Source: Planctomycetota bacterium (GTDB lineage Bacteria; Planctomycetota; SZUA-567; H5-PLA8). Taken from it: 61,211 bases of DNA. Positions 58,783 through 61,211 of the stretch are shown in pieces (the first letter of the stretch is position 1; every line of letters starts with the position of its first letter). A program made the translations under genes and the position numbers. The notes beneath the pieces are model-generated. The model saw only the letters and a program-made list of their open reading frames with translations. It was not told the DNA's origin and searched no databases. Where the stretch lies: NCBI GenBank assembly GCA_026184295.1, contig JAHCJK010000010.1:1-61211 (forward strand), written 5' to 3'.

Positions 58783-58805
58783 ATTTTAGCTAAAATAGCT
58801 AATTT
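58783..58805 (-). promoter_or_regulatory. Antitoxin operator/promoter palindrome
   Basis: ATTTTAGCTAAAAT (58783-58796) is a perfect 14-base palindrome. A second AGCTAATTT half-site follows at once. It is the only strongly AT-rich spot in the area, it contains a TAAAAT -10-like hexamer on the minus strand, and it ends 22 bases from the antitoxin ATG. This is as expected for autorepression. Confidence 0.65.
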
Positions 58806-58839
58806 GGCCAGAAGAATCGCCGAGGTTGGGCGGGCGCGA

Positions 58840-59556
58840 TCACTTGATCTTCAGCACCGGCTTGAGCAGTTCGAAGAAGGCGCTCGCGAGTTTCTCGTCG
58901 CCCACCGCGTTGGGGTGCACCCAGTCCACCGTGCAGGTGCCGTCCAGGTCGGGCTTGCTCACCCAGCCCGTGGACGTCGCCACCGTCAGCACCGGGGACT
59001 CGGCGGTGTTCAGCTTCGCGGCCAGTTCGGCGTAGGCCTTGCTCAGTTCGGGGAAGGGCTTCCATTCCTGAAAAGGCTGGCCGATCACGACGATCATCTT
59101 GGGGTTGTTGGCGCGCAGCGTGGCGACGATCTCCGCCATCGCCTTCAGCGTCGGCTCCAGGCTCTTTTCCTTGTCCTTGTCGTTGGTGCCGAGCATGACG
59201 ATGGCCAAGTCGGCCTTCCAGGTCTTGCTGGTCTCCTTGAGCTTCCCGCTGACGCCCTCGGTCGTCCAGCCCCAGTAGCCTTCGTTGTCGTTGACGAACT
59301 TCTTCCCGTTGTGGTCGGGGTACTCGGGCGAGCCCTCGAAGCCGGTCTTTTGCGCGCCGACGTACTGCACGGCCACGTTGGCGTCCACGAATTTCTTCCA
59401 CAGCGGGTAGCGGTAGCTCAGCGTGGGCACATGCTTGCCCACGCCCTTGCGCCCCTGCGTGATCGAGTCGCCGATGCAGACGACCTTCAGCGGTTCGGCG
59501 GCGTGGGCCGCCCCGAGCATCAGCACCATGGCCGTCACCACCCCCGGAAGTTTCAT
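58840..59556 (-). CDS. Secreted SGNH/GDSL hydrolase
   Basis: 238 residues. A signal peptide (KLPGVVTAMVLMLGAAHA, cleavage near residue 19) precedes the catalytic blocks: VVCIGDSITQG (nucleophile Ser), the Gly of the EGYWGWTTEG block, IVMLGTND (Asn) and DWVHPN (Asp-His). It is an extracytoplasmic esterase, probably a carbohydrate acetylesterase given the neighbours. It lies 34 bases after the glycosidase-like gene's start region on the same strand and is downstream of it, so the pair is probably an operon. Confidence 0.9.
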   Translation of the reverse strand: MKLPGVVTAMVLMLGAAHAAEPLKVVCIGDSITQGRKGVGKHVPTLSYRYPLWKKFVDANVAVQYVGAQKTGFEGSPEYPDHNGKKFVNDNEGYWGWTTEGVSGKLKETSKTWKADLAIVMLGTNDKDKEKSLEPTLKAMAEIVATLRANNPKMIVVIGQPFQEWKPFPELSKAYAELAAKLNTAESPVLTVATSTGWVSKPDLDGTCTVDWVHPNAVGDEKLASAFFELLKPVLKIK

Positions 59557-59590
59557 GCGCGCGCTCCTTCGTCCCGTCTCGGGACTCCGT

Positions 59591-61211
59591 TTATTCGAAG
59601 AGGACGTACATCGCGTCCGCGGGCAGCGTGACTTTAAAGGCGCCGCCGGCGGCTTCGCCCTTCAGTTCCTTCAGCGGGTAGCCGTTGGCGTCGAGCTGCG
59701 TGGCCTTTTTGATCTTCGCGTTCTTCAGCGTCACGGTCGCGTCGGTGTTCCAGACGTTCCAGGGCGTCGAGCCCGTATCGACGATCTTGCGCCCGTTGAA
59801 GCTGCGGTCCTTGTTCTTGTATTCGGCCGGTTCGTCTTTCCAGCCGAAGGGCCGGCAGAGCGTCGTGACCTGCAGGAAGACCTTCTGGGAGGCCTTCAGG
59901 TCCTGGTCGTCCAGCGGCACGGCGATGAACGTGGCGTACTCGTTCTTCGAATCGATGCTCAGCGCGCCGAGATCGATCGGGCCGCCCTTGCTCAGGAAGC
60001 CGCTCGCGCCCTGCGCCTTGGCCGCGTTGAGCTTGAAGATGCCCTTGCCGTAATCGAGTTCCAGTTCGCCGGTGTTGCTCTTGGCGGTCTTGGCGTTGTC
60101 GTCGATGTACTTGCCCAGGTCCGCGATCTTGCTCTTGGCCGGGTCGCCGCCGTACACCACTTCCACGGGCCCGACGAGGAACGCCAGCGGGTGCGCGGCC
60201 TGCTTGACGCTCGATTCCTTGGGGAAGGCGCCGGTATCGCGGTTCGGGTCGAAGGATTCTTCCTCGGCCAGCACCGTGCTGCGCAGGTTCCAGATGTCTT
60301 CCAGCTTGCGTTCTTCGTGGACGGCGGCTTCGCCCTTCTTCACGTAGCCTTTGCGGAAGAGCATCGCCGCAGCCGGCCAGCCGCCCATGATCGCCGGGTT
60401 GGCGGCCTGCCACTTGTTCACCGTGCGGTCGTAGCCGACTTCGCCCAGCGCGAACCAGTAGTAGCTGTCGAAGCCCGTCAGGCAACTGTAGGCGGCCACC
60501 AGGAGCGGGCCTTCGGACTGGTACTGCAACGGCTGGACCCAGGTGCTTTCGGTGATGATGAAGGGGTGGCCCGCGACGAGCTTGCGGTTGGTCGGGATGC
60601 GGCGCGGCTTGATCAGCGCCGAGTAGTCCTCGTAGTAGTCGCCCTTGCTGACCAGGTAGCCGGCCTTGTGCCCTTCGGCCGGGTTGATGTGTTCGCCGCC
60701 GTTGACGTAATTGTTGCTGCCGATCACGTCGTTCGCGGAATAGCTCCAGCGTTCCGCGTCCAGCATCAGCGTCTGGTTGGCGGTGCGCCAGTTGCCGGCG
60801 CAGACCAGGATCGGGCAGCCCAGGTCCTTGTGCACGTACTCTTCGATCATCTTGTTGAAGTCGTGCATGATCTCGCTGAAGAACTGGAGCTGGTCGGCGA
60901 GCCGGTTCAGCTTCCCGCCGGTGGCGTTCGCGTTGTATTCCCACATGCCCACGAAGCCCGCGGTGTTCGCGCCGAAGTCGTCCTTGCCGAACTGCACGCC
61001 CGGGGCGCCCTGCCAGGCTTCCTTGACCTTGTCCCACGAGCCGTACTTCTTCTGCAGCCAGGCGCCGTACTTCTCGCCCAGGCGGCGGGCCTCTTCGGGG
61101 CGGTCCTTCAACTGCCCGATGGTCCAGAAGAGCATGCTGTCTTCGTTCTGCGTCAGGAAGATCGCGAAGGCGGGGTCCTTGGCGAGCGGAATCTTGGTGT
61201 AGGGGTTCTCG
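59591..61211 (-). CDS. Clan GH-A-like glycosidase, 5' end beyond window
   Basis: At least 540 residues; the frame is open to the right edge, entering as ENPYTKIPLAKDPAFAIF. The block LTQNEDSMLFW carries a likely acid/base Glu after Asn, as in GH-A families, and HPFIITESTW (with a Glu at a strand end) the likely nucleophile. NPYTxxxLAxDPA is common in such hydrolases. The C-terminal 200 residues are beta-rich (KVFLQVTTLC, ATVTLKNAKIK, FKVTLPADAMYVLFE) and look like a carbohydrate-associated domain. A signal peptide cannot be assessed. The substrate is unknown; neighbours suggest plant or algal polysaccharides. Confidence 0.7.
   Translation of the reverse strand, partial: ENPYTKIPLAKDPAFAIFLTQNEDSMLFWTIGQLKDRPEEARRLGEKYGAWLQKKYGSWDKVKEAWQGAPGVQFGKDDFGANTAGFVGMWEYNANATGGKLNRLADQLQFFSEIMHDFNKMIEEYVHKDLGCPILVCAGNWRTANQTLMLDAERWSYSANDVIGSNNYVNGGEHINPAEGHKAGYLVSKGDYYEDYSALIKPRRIPTNRKLVAGHPFIITESTWVQPLQYQSEGPLLVAAYSCLTGFDSYYWFALGEVGYDRTVNKWQAANPAIMGGWPAAAMLFRKGYVKKGEAAVHEERKLEDIWNLRSTVLAEEESFDPNRDTGAFPKESSVKQAAHPLAFLVGPVEVVYGGDPAKSKIADLGKYIDDNAKTAKSNTGELELDYGKGIFKLNAAKAQGASGFLSKGGPIDLGALSIDSKNEYATFIAVPLDDQDLKASQKVFLQVTTLCRPFGWKDEPAEYKNKDRSFNGRKIVDTGSTPWNVWNTDATVTLKNAKIKKATQLDANGYPLKELKGEAAGGAFKVTLPADAMYVLFE

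Overview
The window is a densely packed, GC-rich bacterial chromosome segment with no rRNA, phage or plasmid genes. I infer a member of the Planctomycetota or a close relative, from gene content rather than from a marker gene: a TPR protein carrying two RNA polymerase alpha C-terminal domains, a DUF4159 protein, long ABC-2 permeases with a large extracytoplasmic insert, many secreted hypothetical proteins, and sugar catabolism genes under a GntR/LacI-type regulator. The only direct translation genes are rpmB (L28) and one tRNA-Lys.

Layout. 1-4.1 kb: an unidentified C-terminal fragment, an unknown protein, then a minus-strand p-aminobenzoate module (class IV aminotransferase, DUF4259 protein, PabB). 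4.3-10.7 kb: an M28-like peptidase, a membrane-anchored unknown, an EboE-type TIM-barrel protein, a two-helix membrane protein and an alkaline phosphatase superfamily enzyme. 10.7-12.2 kb: a row of four very small proteins, most with one membrane helix, one of them frameshifted. 12.2-24.1 kb: a secreted HEAT-repeat protein, an enolase-superfamily enzyme, a GcvR-like ACT protein, ruvB, a membrane/spermidine synthase-like/TPR fusion, a small TerB-like protein, a zinc-type dehydrogenase, ruvA, and the TPR plus tandem alpha-CTD protein. 24.2-27 kb: tRNA-Lys, rpmB and a P1B ATPase.

27-37 kb is one transcription unit: three SPFH proteins (one with seven membrane helices, one HflC-like, one HflK-like with a histidine-rich head), an ABC ATPase, an ABC-2 permease and a 615-residue unknown. 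A paralogous permease diverges from it. No ftsH is present. 37-39.2 kb holds an AmrS-like radical SAM enzyme and a nitrilase-family amidase.

39.2-48.2 kb, all on the minus strand, is the most unusual region. In transcription order it holds a GcvH-like lipoyl protein, a CobW-family GTPase, a two-cluster ferredoxin, a radical SAM enzyme, a squalene-hopene cyclase-like protein with an intact DXDDT motif, a DUF116-polyprenyl synthase fusion, and a small prenyltransferase-repeat protein. It looks like a pathway that builds, cyclises and modifies an isoprenoid, linked to iron-sulfur, metal and possibly lipoyl chemistry.

48.3-61.2 kb is accessory and carbohydrate-directed: a DUF4159 protein whose reading frame shifts at a sequence resembling the prfB +1 frameshift site, a GntR/LacI-type regulator diverging from a secreted beta-propeller-like protein, a NadR-like NAD enzyme, an MDR dehydrogenase, two sugar isomerase/epimerase barrels, rhamnulokinase, a Phd/zeta-type toxin-antitoxin pair, an SGNH hydrolase, and a clan GH-A-like glycosidase running off the right edge.

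Recurrent local habits: promoters whose -10 lies 6-10 bases before the start codon (leaderless or nearly so), ATGA start/stop overlaps within operons, and convergent genes whose stop codons share four bases.
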